Origin: Microbacterium sp. W4I20 | Lineage (GTDB): Bacteria > Actinomycetota > Actinomycetes > Actinomycetales > Microbacteriaceae | NCBI RefSeq assembly: GCF_030816505.1 | Contig: NZ_JAUSYB010000001.1 | Coordinates: forward strand, 1,798,001 to 1,862,000 | Direction: 5' to 3' | Length of the DNA stretch: 64,000 bases | In this document: piece by piece, positions 42,149-50,690 of the stretch | Layout of the letters: the number at the start of each line of letters is the position of its first letter | Numbering within the stretch: position 1 is the first letter of the stretch | Notes under the pieces: model-generated | What the model was told of the DNA's origin: nothing | The model's database searches: none | The model's input: the letters and a program-made list of their open reading frames with translations, nothing else | Position numbers and translations under genes: made by a program

Positions 42149-43153
42149 TCAGGCCAGCGGGCCCGTGGAGGATCGGAGCACGAGTTCGGGCTCGAACAGG
42201 AGCTCGTCGATCGGCTGCGCGGTGCCGGCGATCTGCGCGAGCAGCAGCGCGATCACGGCCCGCCCCATGGACTCGATGGGTTGACGCACCGTCGTCAGCG
42301 GAGGCTCGGTGCAGCTCATCAGCGCCGAGTCGTCGAACCCGACGATGCTCACGTCGCCGGGTACCGAGAGGCCGGCCCGACGCGCCGCGCGGATCGCCCC
42401 CAGCGCCATCGGGTCGCTGGCGCACACGATCGCCGTGGCTCCGGCGTCGAAGAGACGAGCCGCGCCGGCCTGCCCCGACTCCAAGGAGTACATGCCCCGA
42501 ATCACGAGGTCATCGGAGAGCGGCGCCCCCAAACGCTCGAGCAGCCGACGCGCGGACTCCAGCTTGCGCTGCGATGGCACGTGGTCGGTGGGGCCGAGCA
42601 GCATCCCGATGCGCCGATGGCCCAGCTGGTGCACGTGCAGGAGGGCCTGCTCCGCCGCGGCGGCGTCGTCGGTCGAGACCGTGGCGAACTGCAGCTCGGG
42701 CACCCGCGCGTTCACGAGGACGGTGGGCAGGTTGACCTGGCGCAGCCGGGCGTAGTGCTGATGCGCGGCATCCGCCTGGGTGTAGTTGCCCCCGAGGAAG
42801 ATCACCCCCGACACCTGCTGCGCGAGGAGCAGATCGATGTAGTCCGACTCGGTGACGCCGCCGGCGTTCTGCGTGCACAGCAGCGGGGTGTACCCGTTCT
42901 GCGTGAGAGCGCCGCCGACGATCTCGGCGAAGGCGGGGAAGATCGGGTTCTGGAGTTCCGGCAGCACCAGCCCGACCAGTCGTGCCCGCTCACCGCGCAG
43001 TTTCGTCGGGCGTTCGTAGCCCAGCACATCCAGCGCGGTGAGGACGGCCTGACGCGTGGCGTCGGAGACCCCGGGCTTGTCGTTGAGCACGCGGCTGACC
43101 GTGGCCTCGCTCACACCGACCTTGCGCGCCACCTCGGCGAGTCGCTTCGACAT
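42149..43153 (-). CDS. LacI-family regulator of the GH13 operon
   Basis: The preferred start at ATG 43151-43153 gives 334 residues beginning MSKRLAEVARKVGVSEATVS, the LacI helix-turn-helix; a start 27 bases upstream is less likely. The effector domain follows (LVGLVLPELQNPIFPAFAEI, IVGFDDSALMS). TACACT lies exactly six bases before this ATG, which indicates leaderless translation. A GCAAGTTCTTGC palindrome covers the -35/-10 spacer, so it is probably autoregulated. It most likely controls the GH13/importer operon that follows after 141 bases. Confidence 0.92.
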   Translation of the reverse strand: MSKRLAEVARKVGVSEATVSRVLNDKPGVSDATRQAVLTALDVLGYERPTKLRGERARLVGLVLPELQNPIFPAFAEIVGGALTQNGYTPLLCTQNAGGVTESDYIDLLLAQQVSGVIFLGGNYTQADAAHQHYARLRQVNLPTVLVNARVPELQFATVSTDDAAAAEQALLHVHQLGHRRIGMLLGPTDHVPSQRKLESARRLLERLGAPLSDDLVIRGMYSLESGQAGAARLFDAGATAIVCASDPMALGAIRAARRAGLSVPGDVSIVGFDDSALMSCTEPPLTTVRQPIESMGRAVIALLLAQIAGTAQPIDELLFEPELVLRSSTGPLA

Positions 43154-43159
43154 GGGGTC

Positions 43160-43199
43160 AGTGTACGCAAGTTCTTGCAAACGCGCGCAAGCGCCTTGC
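43160..43199 (-). promoter_or_regulatory. Autoregulated leaderless promoter of the LacI gene
   Basis: TACACT (43160-43165, minus strand) is followed by six bases and the ATG. The perfect inverted repeats GCAAG-TT-CTTGC (43167-43178) and GCAAG-CGC-CTTGC (43187-43199) lie directly upstream, where a repressor would block RNA polymerase. Confidence 0.7.
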
Positions 43200-43216
43200 A
43201 GAGCGCGCGGAGCGGG

Positions 43217-44467
43217 TCAGCGGACGTTGCCGTTGGAGCAGGTCTGCTGCGCGGCGGAATTGCCCTTGATCGAGTCCGGCAGCGCCACGACGTTCTCCGG
43301 CGTCGCGGTCGCACCCGGGGTGGGTTCCGCGGTCGGCGTCTCCTCCGCCGGCGCAGTGGGCTCCTCGACGACCACGCCGTCGTTGCTGTTGTTCTGGTGC
43401 GTGATCTGGAGCTGGGCGTTCGCCTCGATCGCGGCCCAGAGCTGGTCTGCGGCGTCGTAGTTCGGGACCACCTTGTTCGGATCCTCGTAGTCGGCGCCGG
43501 TCGGGTACTGCACGAACACGATGTCCTCGAAGGGCACCTCTCGCACGGCGAGCGCGATCTGGACGATCTTCATCGGGTCTGCGAGGGAGGTGCTCGCCTC
43601 GAGGTTGTTGAGCCCCGTGTTCGCGAGCTTCAGCATCACCGGCACATTCCCGAGCACCTCGCCGCTGATCATCTTGCGCGCGAGGCTCGACATGTACTGC
43701 TGCTGGTTGCCGATGCGTCCGAGGTCGCTGCCGTCGCCGACCCCGTGACGGGTACGGAGGAACTGCAGCGCCTCGATGCCCTTCACCGTGTGCGTGCCCG
43801 CGGTCATGTCAAGCCCGGTGTACCTGTCCCGAATCGGGTTGGCCAGACACACGTCGACGCCGCCGATCGAGTTGGTGATCTCGATCACGCCGCCGAAGGT
43901 GACGGATGCCGCGAACTGCACTTCCTGACCCGTGAGCTCGGAGATCGTCTTCACGACGCAGTTCAGCCCGCCGTCGGTGTAGGCGACGTTCAACGGTCGC
44001 TTGCTCATCGCGGAGTGGACGTTCCCGTCGTCGTCGGTGCACTCGGGGATCGGGATCATCAGGTCGCGCGGGAAGCTGACGACCGTGATGCGGCGCGGGT
44101 CCTTCGAGACGTGCACCAACAGGTTCACGTCGTTGAGCGTGCCTTCGGAGTCTCCGCCGGTGCAGCGGTCGCCGAAGTACTGCTTGTAGTCGTCCTCGCA
44201 GGTGTCGACGCCCGTGAGAACGAGGTTGAAGCCGTCCTTGTACTCGCCGATGTCCGGCGGCACGGGCGCGTCTCCTTCGAGGTCGACCGCATTGGCCGAG
44301 ACCGTGCTGGAGAAGTCATACAGAATGTAGGCGCCGACGCCGAAGCCGCTGACGAGGACGACGGCCAGGCCGATCGCGAGGAACTTCAGCAGCTGGCCGA
44401 CCGGGCCGGGCGTGTGCAGCTGACCGTGCCGCGCGATGGTGCGACGGCGTCGGGTGTACTCGCTCAC
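43217..44467 (-). CDS. LytR-CpsA-Psr (LCP) family cell-wall glycopolymer ligase
   Basis: The 416-residue protein has a cytoplasmic basic N-terminus, one membrane helix (about 25-50), and an extracytoplasmic LCP domain (about 80-310) with SFPRDLMIPIP, NVAYTDGG and FLRTRHGVGDGSDLGRIGNQQQ, the Arg- and Asp-containing motifs that hold the polyprenyl pyrophosphate. A Glu/Pro/Thr-rich tail follows. LCP proteins attach teichoic-acid-like or arabinogalactan-type polymers to peptidoglycan. It starts at GTG 44465-44467 with GAAAGG upstream. The tRNA-Ser(UGA) lies 49 bases beyond its start. Confidence 0.92.
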   Translation of the reverse strand: MSEYTRRRRTIARHGQLHTPGPVGQLLKFLAIGLAVVLVSGFGVGAYILYDFSSTVSANAVDLEGDAPVPPDIGEYKDGFNLVLTGVDTCEDDYKQYFGDRCTGGDSEGTLNDVNLLVHVSKDPRRITVVSFPRDLMIPIPECTDDDGNVHSAMSKRPLNVAYTDGGLNCVVKTISELTGQEVQFAASVTFGGVIEITNSIGGVDVCLANPIRDRYTGLDMTAGTHTVKGIEALQFLRTRHGVGDGSDLGRIGNQQQYMSSLARKMISGEVLGNVPVMLKLANTGLNNLEASTSLADPMKIVQIALAVREVPFEDIVFVQYPTGADYEDPNKVVPNYDAADQLWAAIEANAQLQITHQNNSNDGVVVEEPTAPAEETPTAEPTPGATATPENVVALPDSIKGNSAAQQTCSNGNVR

Positions 44468-44516
44468 TCGTGGCCTTTCGAGGTCAGCGCCGGTGCGGGG
44501 TCACCGTGCTCGGATG

Positions 44517-44601
44517 CGGAGGGTGTGGGATTCGAACCCACGAGACATCTCTGCCCACTGGTTTTCAAGACCAGCTCCATCGGCCACTCGGACAACCCTC
44601 C
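44517..44601 (-). tRNA. tRNA-Ser(UGA)
   Basis: The 85-base minus-strand tRNA has acceptor stem GGAGGGT/ACCCTCC, a long variable arm and anticodon loop CTTGAAA giving UGA. The T arm reads GTGGGTTCGAATCCCAC. No CCA is encoded. It lies between the LCP gene and the HAD/serS pair, close to the synthetase that charges it. Confidence 0.95.
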
Positions 44602-44643
44602 CGACAGATGCATCTGCCGACAACGCGTGAGTCTAGCCGAGTT

Positions 44644-45465
44644 CTATTGTCCCGCGCTGACCTGGGCGGGCGCTGGAAGCGTGTCCAGGGCCGTTGCCAG
44701 GCCCCCGTCCTCGACGTCGGTGGTGATCTCCGACGCGGCATCCTTCACTTCCGGCGGCGCCTGCCCCATCGCCACGGCCCGGCCGCCCAAGCTGCGCGCC
44801 CAGCCGAACATGCCGATGTCGTTACGGCCGTCTCCCGCGACGAAGACCCGCTCCCGGCCGAGACCCAGCTCGGCGCGCACCTGCTCCAGGGCGGTGCCCT
44901 TGTCGACGCCCATGGGCGCGATGTCGAGCCAGGCGGTCCAGCCGATGGCGTAGGAGACCTCATTCAGCCCCGCATCCGCGACCAGCCGATGGAAGTCCTC
45001 CTCGTCATGCCCCGGGGAGACGACGACGATGCGCGAGACCGGCTCGGCGCCGAGCTCGTCGAAGTCGACCTGGCGCCCGCCGTCGAGGGTCCAGTCGTCG
45101 AGCTGCGCGGTGTACAGACGCTGACCGGAGGCGAGCTCGACCATGTAGCGGGCATCGGGCAGCCGGTCCTGCAGCAGAGTGAGCACCGGGCGCGGGTCGA
45201 AGGTCTCGACGTTCCAGCGTTCCCAGTCGTCTCCCGCGCGGCGCATCGTCACGGCGCCGTTGGAGCATACGACGAAGTCGGCGGTCATGCCCAGCTCTTC
45301 CACGTAGCGCCGCGTGGCCATCCAGCTGCGTCCGGTGGCGATCGTGACCACGTGGCCGGCATCGCGCACCCGGGCGACCGCCTCGGGCACGCCGGGGCTC
45401 ATGGTCTCGTCCTGGAGCAGGATGGTTCCGTCGACGTCGAGGCCGACGAGCCAGGTGCCGGTCAT
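44644..45465 (-). CDS. HAD-superfamily hydrolase, Cof type
   Basis: The 273-residue protein has HAD motif I DVDGT (Asp10, Asp12), motif II TGR, a Lys in GVDKGTAL and motif [12 protein letters not shown]. The large cap between motifs II and III marks the Cof/IIB class that dephosphorylates sugar phosphates and similar metabolites. The gene overlaps serS by four bases (45462-45465), so it is in the same transcript. The substrate is not predictable. Confidence 0.9.
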   Translation of the reverse strand: MTGTWLVGLDVDGTILLQDETMSPGVPEAVARVRDAGHVVTIATGRSWMATRRYVEELGMTADFVVCSNGAVTMRRAGDDWERWNVETFDPRPVLTLLQDRLPDARYMVELASGQRLYTAQLDDWTLDGGRQVDFDELGAEPVSRIVVVSPGHDEEDFHRLVADAGLNEVSYAIGWTAWLDIAPMGVDKGTALEQVRAELGLGRERVFVAGDGRNDIGMFGWARSLGGRAVAMGQAPPEVKDAASEITTDVEDGGLATALDTLPAPAQVSAGQ

Positions 45466-46781
45466 CGTGATTCCTGCGCGTCGGCGGGCTCCGCGGTCCA
45501 GCCGAGGGGCCGGATCACGTCGAGGCCGCCGAGGTAGGGGCGCAGCACCTCCGGCACACGCACCGAGCCGTCCGCCTGCTGGTGCGTCTCGAGCAGCGCG
45601 ACGATCCAGCGGGTGGTGGCGAGCGTGCCGTTCAGCGTGGCGACGTGCTGCGTCTTCTTCTCCTGTCCGTCGCCATCCGCCGGCCGGTGACGCACGTCGA
45701 GCCGGCGCGCCTGGAACGTCGTGCAGTTGGAGGTGGAGGTCAGCTCGCGGAAGGCGCCCTGAGTCGGCACCCAGGCTTCGATGTCGTACTTGCGCGCCGC
45801 GCTCGACCCGAGGTCGCCGGCAGCGACGTCGATCACGCGGTAGGAGAGACCGAGCGAGGTCAGCATCTCCTCCTGCAGCGCGACGAGGCGCAGGTGCTCG
45901 GCCTCCGCATCCTCGGCGTTCGTGTAGACGAACATCTCCAGCTTGTTGAACTGGTGCACGCGGATGATCCCGCGGGTGTCCTTGCCGTGCGATCCGGCCT
46001 CGCGACGGTAGCAGGTCGACCAGCCGGCGTAGCGCAGGGCACCGTGCGACAGGTCGACGATCTCGTCCTTGTGGTACCCGGCGAGCGCGACCTCGCTCGT
46101 GCCGACGAGGTAGAGGTCGTCATCCTTGTCGAGGTGGTACACCTCGTCGGCGTGCTCGCCGAGGAACCCGGTGCCCTGCATGATCTCGGGGCGCACCAGG
46201 GTCGGGGTGATCAGCGGCACGAAGTCGTTCTGCAGCGCCTTGTCGAGAGCCAGGTTCATCAGCGCGATCTCGAGGCGGGCGCCGATGCCGCGGAGGAAGT
46301 AGAACCGCGCACCCGACACCTTCGCGCCGCGCTCCATGTCGATCGCTCCGAGGAGCTCGCCGAGCTCGAGGTGATCGCGCGGCTCGAAGTCGAAGGTGGG
46401 CATCTCGCCGACGCGGCGCAGTTCGACGAAGTCGGCTTCGCCGCCCGCCGGAACACCGTCGATGACGACGTTCTCGATCTTCGACAGAGCCGCAGCTGCG
46501 GCGTCGGCCGCCTCGTTGGCTGCCTGCTGCGCCTGCTTGACCCGATCGGCGAGCTCTCTCACCTGGGCGACGAGGGCGGCCTTCTCCTCCTTCGGCGCCT
46601 TCGCGACCTGCTTGCCGAAGGCGTTCTGCTCGGCCCGCAGCTCCTCGAACGCGGTGAGCGCCGCGCGGCGCGATCGGTCGGCCTCGAGTGCGTCGTCGAC
46701 GGTGCTCTCGGCGTTCCCGCGAGCAGCCTGTGAACGGCGGACGATCTCCGGATTGTCGCGGAGGAGTGCGAGGTCGATCAT
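45462..46781 (-). CDS. serS: Serine--tRNA ligase
   Basis: The 439-residue class II synthetase has an N-terminal coiled-coil arm (about 30-105), then the catalytic core with motif 2 [34 protein letters not shown] and motif 3 [15 protein letters not shown]. It charges tRNA-Ser. TAGACT lies exactly six bases upstream of the ATG with no ribosome-binding site, indicating a leaderless transcript. A tRNA-Ser(UGA) gene lies less than 1 kb downstream beyond the HAD gene. Confidence 0.97.
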   Translation of the reverse strand: MIDLALLRDNPEIVRRSQAARGNAESTVDDALEADRSRRAALTAFEELRAEQNAFGKQVAKAPKEEKAALVAQVRELADRVKQAQQAANEAADAAAAALSKIENVVIDGVPAGGEADFVELRRVGEMPTFDFEPRDHLELGELLGAIDMERGAKVSGARFYFLRGIGARLEIALMNLALDKALQNDFVPLITPTLVRPEIMQGTGFLGEHADEVYHLDKDDDLYLVGTSEVALAGYHKDEIVDLSHGALRYAGWSTCYRREAGSHGKDTRGIIRVHQFNKLEMFVYTNAEDAEAEHLRLVALQEEMLTSLGLSYRVIDVAAGDLGSSAARKYDIEAWVPTQGAFRELTSTSNCTTFQARRLDVRHRPADGDGQEKKTQHVATLNGTLATTRWIVALLETHQQADGSVRVPEVLRPYLGGLDVIRPLGWTAEPADAQESR

Positions 46782-46787
46782 GCCTCA

Positions 46788-46793
46788 AGTCTA
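46788..46793 (-). promoter_or_regulatory. Leaderless -10 of serS
   Basis: TAGACT on the minus strand is followed by six bases and the serS ATG, so transcription should start at or next to the start codon. Confidence 0.6.
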
Positions 46794-46811
46794 GAGCGCG
46801 CTCCCCGGCCC

Positions 46812-48005
46812 TCAGCCGCGTGCGGTCAGCTCCCGCCACGCCAGAGCGAGACGGGACACTCCCTCGGTCAGGTCCTCCGAGCTCACCTCCGAGAACGACA
46901 GCCGCAGGAAGCCGCGATACCCCTCGCCCGCCGCGGCGAACCACTCCCCGCGCTGGTAGAAGACGCCGCGATCCTGCGCGGCCTCGAAAAGGCGGGTGAA
47001 GTCGACGTCTCCGATCAGGCGCGCCCACGCGAAGAATCCGCCCCGGGGCTCCGCTACCTCGACCTCGTTGCCGAACTCCGCGCGGAGCGCCGCCGTCAGC
47101 GCGCGCGCCTTCACCGCGTACTCGGCTCCGGCCGCGGAGATGGACGGGTCCAGCCGCTCGTCGGCGAGCATCCGGGTCACCACCGCCTGGAGGATGCCGC
47201 TGGTCTGTCCGTCGAGGCGATTGCGCAGCCAGGTGACGCGCTCCGAGAGGGCGGCGGGCAGCACGATCCAGCCCAGCCGGAGGCCGGGTCCCAGGGTCTT
47301 CGAGAACGTGTTCACCGCGAGCACGTGGTCGGAGCCGCGGAACGACCGACGCTCGGGCACGACGAACCCGGGGGACGAGATCGCGCGATAGGGGTCGTCC
47401 GCGATGATCGTGAAGCCGTACTTCTCGGCCAGGGCGACCAGCGCGGCCTCCTTCTCCACGCTCAGTGTGACACCCGACGGGTTCTGGAACGTGGGCACCG
47501 TGAAGAGCGCCTTGGGGCGAAGACCCTCGCGCAGCCGGCGTTCGAGCTCGTCGGTGTCGATGCCGTCGGACCCCACCCGGATGGCAGCGACTTCGACGCC
47601 GATCAGATCAAGCACGCGGAGGAAGAGCGGATACACCGGGTCGTCGACGACGATCAGGTCGCCGGGATCGAGCAGGCTGAGTACCGCGAGCGCGAGCCCG
47701 TGCGCCCCGCCGTTGGTGATGAGCACCCGCTCGGACGAGACTCCCTCGCGCGCCGCGATCGCCGACCGCAGCTCGGGCAGTCCGGCAGCCGGCGAGTACT
47801 TCAGCAGCGGAGCCAATCTGTCGCTGTCGGTCACCTCATGGAAGGCGTCGCGATAGACGTCCAGCGGCAGCAGGTCCGTCGACGGGTTGCCTCCGCCGAG
47901 GTCGATGGCACCCGGGGCGAGGCGGATGAGCGTCGCGTCGCCGAACCCCTGGCGGGCGGGGAGCCCGGCCAGCAGTGCGCTCGGGGTCAGGGCGGTGTCC
48001 GTCAT
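46812..48005 (-). CDS. PLP-dependent aminotransferase, class I/II
   Basis: The 397-residue fold-type I enzyme shows NGGAHGLALAVLSLLDPGD, PTFQNPSGVTLS, ADDPYR and NTFSKTLGPGLRLGW, where the Lys binds pyridoxal phosphate. The TFQNPSG motif is typical of the MocR/2-aminoadipate aminotransferase-like group, here without a DNA-binding domain. It lies 15 bases after an FAD oxidoreductase gene and probably belongs to the MetQNI operon. It may transaminate the imported amino acid; the substrate is not known. Confidence 0.88.
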   Translation of the reverse strand: MTDTALTPSALLAGLPARQGFGDATLIRLAPGAIDLGGGNPSTDLLPLDVYRDAFHEVTDSDRLAPLLKYSPAAGLPELRSAIAAREGVSSERVLITNGGAHGLALAVLSLLDPGDLIVVDDPVYPLFLRVLDLIGVEVAAIRVGSDGIDTDELERRLREGLRPKALFTVPTFQNPSGVTLSVEKEAALVALAEKYGFTIIADDPYRAISSPGFVVPERRSFRGSDHVLAVNTFSKTLGPGLRLGWIVLPAALSERVTWLRNRLDGQTSGILQAVVTRMLADERLDPSISAAGAEYAVKARALTAALRAEFGNEVEVAEPRGGFFAWARLIGDVDFTRLFEAAQDRGVFYQRGEWFAAAGEGYRGFLRLSFSEVSSEDLTEGVSRLALAWRELTARG

Positions 48006-48020
48006 GGGTGTCCGTTCGGG

Positions 48021-48956
48021 TCAGGGGCGGAAGGGGGCGAGTCTCGGGTCGGCGTCGCCGCGGATATCACGGGCGATCAGGTCACCCAACAGCGCCGCGA
48101 GTGTGACGCCGCTGTGGGTGAGGGCGACATACACATCATCGGCGACGGGACCGACGGCCGGCGAACCGTCGTCGGCATGCGGGCGGGCGGCATGCTCGAC
48201 GGCGACGTGCGCGTCATCGGCGACACGCCACCCCAGCGCGGCGTCGATCTCGTCACGGAGCGCCGGCCAGACCGATCCGACGGAGGCGACGATGCCATCA
48301 CGCCGCAGTGCCGCCTCGATGCTCAGGCTCTGCGCCGCGATGCGACCACGGCCGTCCGGGCGCACCTGCAGCCCGTCGAGGGAGCGGATCCGGTCGATCG
48401 GGTGATCACCGACCTCGATCCGGGCGAGGAAGCCATCCACCCCCGTCGATCCGGAGAGCCGCTGGGCTTCGGTCGCCACTGCCGCCACGAGCTCCGCCGT
48501 TCCGGAGCCGGCGGCCACGACGATCGTGTCGACCGGCCCGACCAGGTCGCGCACCTGATCCAGCGACCGGATGCGCGTCGCATCCCGCACCGTCCCGCCC
48601 GCCCGCCGCAGGTCGTCGAGATGTGCGGCGAGGAAGGCGCGGGTGTCGACGTACCCGTCGTCGGGGTACGCGATGCCGTCGATCTCCGCGCCGGTCTGCA
48701 CGAACCACGGGATGGCGTGGGCTGCGGAACGCTCGGCGTGCACACGACGACCGTCCTCGTTGAGCCGACGGTACGACTCCGGCTGCTTGCCGTGGGAGTT
48801 CACCCAGGCGAAGCTCGCGCGCGACACCGCGGTGCTGCCGATCGGCTCGGCCGAGACGAGCACCACCTCATTCCCGTCCTCCGCGATCCGCGCGGCGGCC
48901 GTCGTGCCGGTCACTCCCGCGCCCACGACGGCGACACGGCGCCGAGACGCCGTCAT
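48021..48956 (-). CDS. FAD-dependent oxidoreductase, DadA/glycine-oxidase-like
   Basis: The 311-residue protein opens with the FAD motif VAVVGAGVTGTTAAARIAE and continues with FAWVNSHGKQPESY and VDTIVVAAGSGTAEL. This resembles D-amino-acid dehydrogenases and glycine/sarcosine oxidases, though it is somewhat short. It overlaps metI by four bases (48953-48956). Coupling to an amino-acid importer and an aminotransferase suggests oxidative deamination of an imported amino acid or amine. The substrate is inferred only. Confidence 0.8.
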   Translation of the reverse strand: MTASRRRVAVVGAGVTGTTAAARIAEDGNEVVLVSAEPIGSTAVSRASFAWVNSHGKQPESYRRLNEDGRRVHAERSAAHAIPWFVQTGAEIDGIAYPDDGYVDTRAFLAAHLDDLRRAGGTVRDATRIRSLDQVRDLVGPVDTIVVAAGSGTAELVAAVATEAQRLSGSTGVDGFLARIEVGDHPIDRIRSLDGLQVRPDGRGRIAAQSLSIEAALRRDGIVASVGSVWPALRDEIDAALGWRVADDAHVAVEHAARPHADDGSPAVGPVADDVYVALTHSGVTLAALLGDLIARDIRGDADPRLAPFRP

Positions 48957-49627
48957 CCGTCGATGAAGTGCTTGGCGATGCGGTTCCCGATGAACTGCAC
49001 CAGCTGCACGAGGGCGATCAGGACGACGATGATCAGGATCATCACGGCGTAGTCGAACCGCTGGTAGCCGTAGGTGAGCGCCAGGTTGCCGAGCCCGCCT
49101 CCGCCGACCACGCCGGCGACGGCGGTCGCGTCGATCAGGGCGACGAAGATGAACGTCAGCGACAGCAGCAACGGCCCGAAGGCCTCGCGCACCACGAAGC
49201 CGAACAGGATGTGCAGCGGAGACGCCCCGAACGACTTGGCCGCCTCGATGACGCCCGGATCCACCGCGACGAGGTTCGACTCGGCCACGCGGGCGATCCC
49301 GACGGAGGCCGCGATCGTCAGCGGCAGGATCGCGGCGGCCGGACCGATGCTGGTGCCGATGAGCGCCCGGGTCAAGGGTGTGAGCGCGATCAGCAGGATG
49401 ATGAACGGGATCGGCCGCAGGGTGTTCACCACGATGTTCAAGGTCGTGTGCACCACGCGGCTGTGCAGCAGCTGGCCGGGACGCGTGGCGTACAGGAAGA
49501 TGCCGAGGATCAGACCGATCACGGAGGCGAGGAAGAACGCCACCGTCACCATGAAGAGCGTCTCGCCGAGCGCGCGGGCGACCTTGGGGATGACCACCTC
49601 CAGGTCGAGCACGTCGAAGGTCACCAT
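48953..49627 (-). CDS. metI: Methionine-type ABC transporter permease
   Basis: The 224-residue MetI-family permease has five helices and the EAA-like loop GVIEAAKSFGASPLHILFGFV. I use ATG 49625-49627, overlapping the metN stop by seven bases; a GTG three bases later is also possible. It forms the membrane channel for the MetN ATPase and MetQ binding protein. The family imports methionine, its D form or other small amino acids. Confidence 0.92.
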   Translation of the reverse strand: MVTFDVLDLEVVIPKVARALGETLFMVTVAFFLASVIGLILGIFLYATRPGQLLHSRVVHTTLNIVVNTLRPIPFIILLIALTPLTRALIGTSIGPAAAILPLTIAASVGIARVAESNLVAVDPGVIEAAKSFGASPLHILFGFVVREAFGPLLLSLTFIFVALIDATAVAGVVGGGGLGNLALTYGYQRFDYAVMILIIVVLIALVQLVQFIGNRIAKHFIDG

Positions 49628-50646
49628 GACGTCACCTCCGTACGGGTCGCGAGCTCGGCGACGAACCTCTCGACGGCAGCATCCTCGCCGTGCAGTGCGA
49701 GGCTGAGCTGGCCGTACGGCAGGTTCTTCACGCGCGCCACACCGCCCTGGATGATCGAGAAATCCACGTCGTGGCGGCGGGCGAGCGACGAGAGCAGCGG
49801 CCCCTCGGCGACCGCGCCGTCCATCGCGACGGATATCCGAAGACCCGAGAAGCTGGTGGCGAGTTCCGCGCGCTGCGCGTCGCTCAGGAACGTGCGCGTG
49901 TAGGAGCCGACCAGGTTCGCCGTGACCGGATGCTGAGGCCGCGCGAGGATCTGGTGGATGCCGCCCGACTCGACGACGTCGCCGTTGCTGAGGATCGACA
50001 CGCGATCGGCGAGCTGGCTCATCACGTCCATCTCGTGCGTCACGACGACGATCGTGATGCCGAACTCCTGGTTCACCGACCGCAGCAGATCGACGATCTC
50101 CGTGGTCGTCTGCGGATCGAGAGCGCTCGTGGCCTCGTCGGCCAGCAGCACCGAGGGCTTGGCCGCGATCGCCCGCGCGATCCCGACGCGCTGCTTCTGC
50201 CCGCCGGAGAGCTGTCGCGGCCGCGCGAAGGCCTTTCCACCGAGTCCCACGAAGTCGAGCAGTTCGGCGACCCGTCGCGAGACCGCGTCGTCCTTCCATC
50301 CGGCGAGCTTCAGCGGCGTGGCGATGTTGCTGAACACGGTGCGCGAGTTCCACAGGTTGAACTGCTGAAACACCATCCCTATGCTGTGCCGCAGCACCCG
50401 CAGCTCGGCGGGTGGTAGCGACTGCACGTCGACCCCGTCGACGAGCACGCGCCCCTCCGTCGGCGCCTCGAGGCCGTTGATCATGCGCAGGAGGGTCGAC
50501 TTGCCCGCCCCGGATCGCCCGATCAGGCCGTAGACCTCTCCCGCCCGCACCGAGATGTCGACGTCGCGCAGCACGCGGACGGGCTCGCCCTTGCCTCGCG
50601 CGGGGTAGTCCTTCGACACCCCGGACAGCTGGATGCGCTCTGTCAT
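49621..50646 (-). CDS. metN: Methionine-type ABC transporter ATP-binding protein
   Basis: The 341-residue ATPase has Walker A GRSGAGKST, signature LSGGQKQRVGIARAI, Walker B LLADEATSALD and a C-terminal NIL/ACT-like domain (about 265-341) that in MetN senses intracellular methionine. It energises MetI and overlaps it. A hairpin lies in the 44-base gap after metQ. The assignment to the MetNIQ class is firm; the ligand could be another amino acid. Confidence 0.93.
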   Translation of the reverse strand: MTERIQLSGVSKDYPARGKGEPVRVLRDVDISVRAGEVYGLIGRSGAGKSTLLRMINGLEAPTEGRVLVDGVDVQSLPPAELRVLRHSIGMVFQQFNLWNSRTVFSNIATPLKLAGWKDDAVSRRVAELLDFVGLGGKAFARPRQLSGGQKQRVGIARAIAAKPSVLLADEATSALDPQTTTEIVDLLRSVNQEFGITIVVVTHEMDVMSQLADRVSILSNGDVVESGGIHQILARPQHPVTANLVGSYTRTFLSDAQRAELATSFSGLRISVAMDGAVAEGPLLSSLARRHDVDFSIIQGGVARVKNLPYGQLSLALHGEDAAVERFVAELATRTEVTSW

Positions 50647-50661
50647 TCGGTCCTCGGTCTG

Positions 50662-50684
50662 GTCGTGCGGTCGCCCCGCACGAC
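50662..50684. terminator. Hairpin between metQ and metN
   Basis: GTCGTGCGG-TCGCC-CCGCACGAC is a perfect 9-bp stem. There is no following T run, so it is more likely an RNA-stabilising or attenuating hairpin that raises binding-protein output than a full stop. Confidence 0.5.
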
Positions 50685-50690
50685 GGCGGA

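Noticed and set aside
40250-44953. Open plus-strand frame of more than 1500 codons
   Set aside because: It runs antisense to the GH13, LacI and LCP genes, has Arg/Pro/Gly-rich sequence without domains, and is a by-product of GC-rich codon use.
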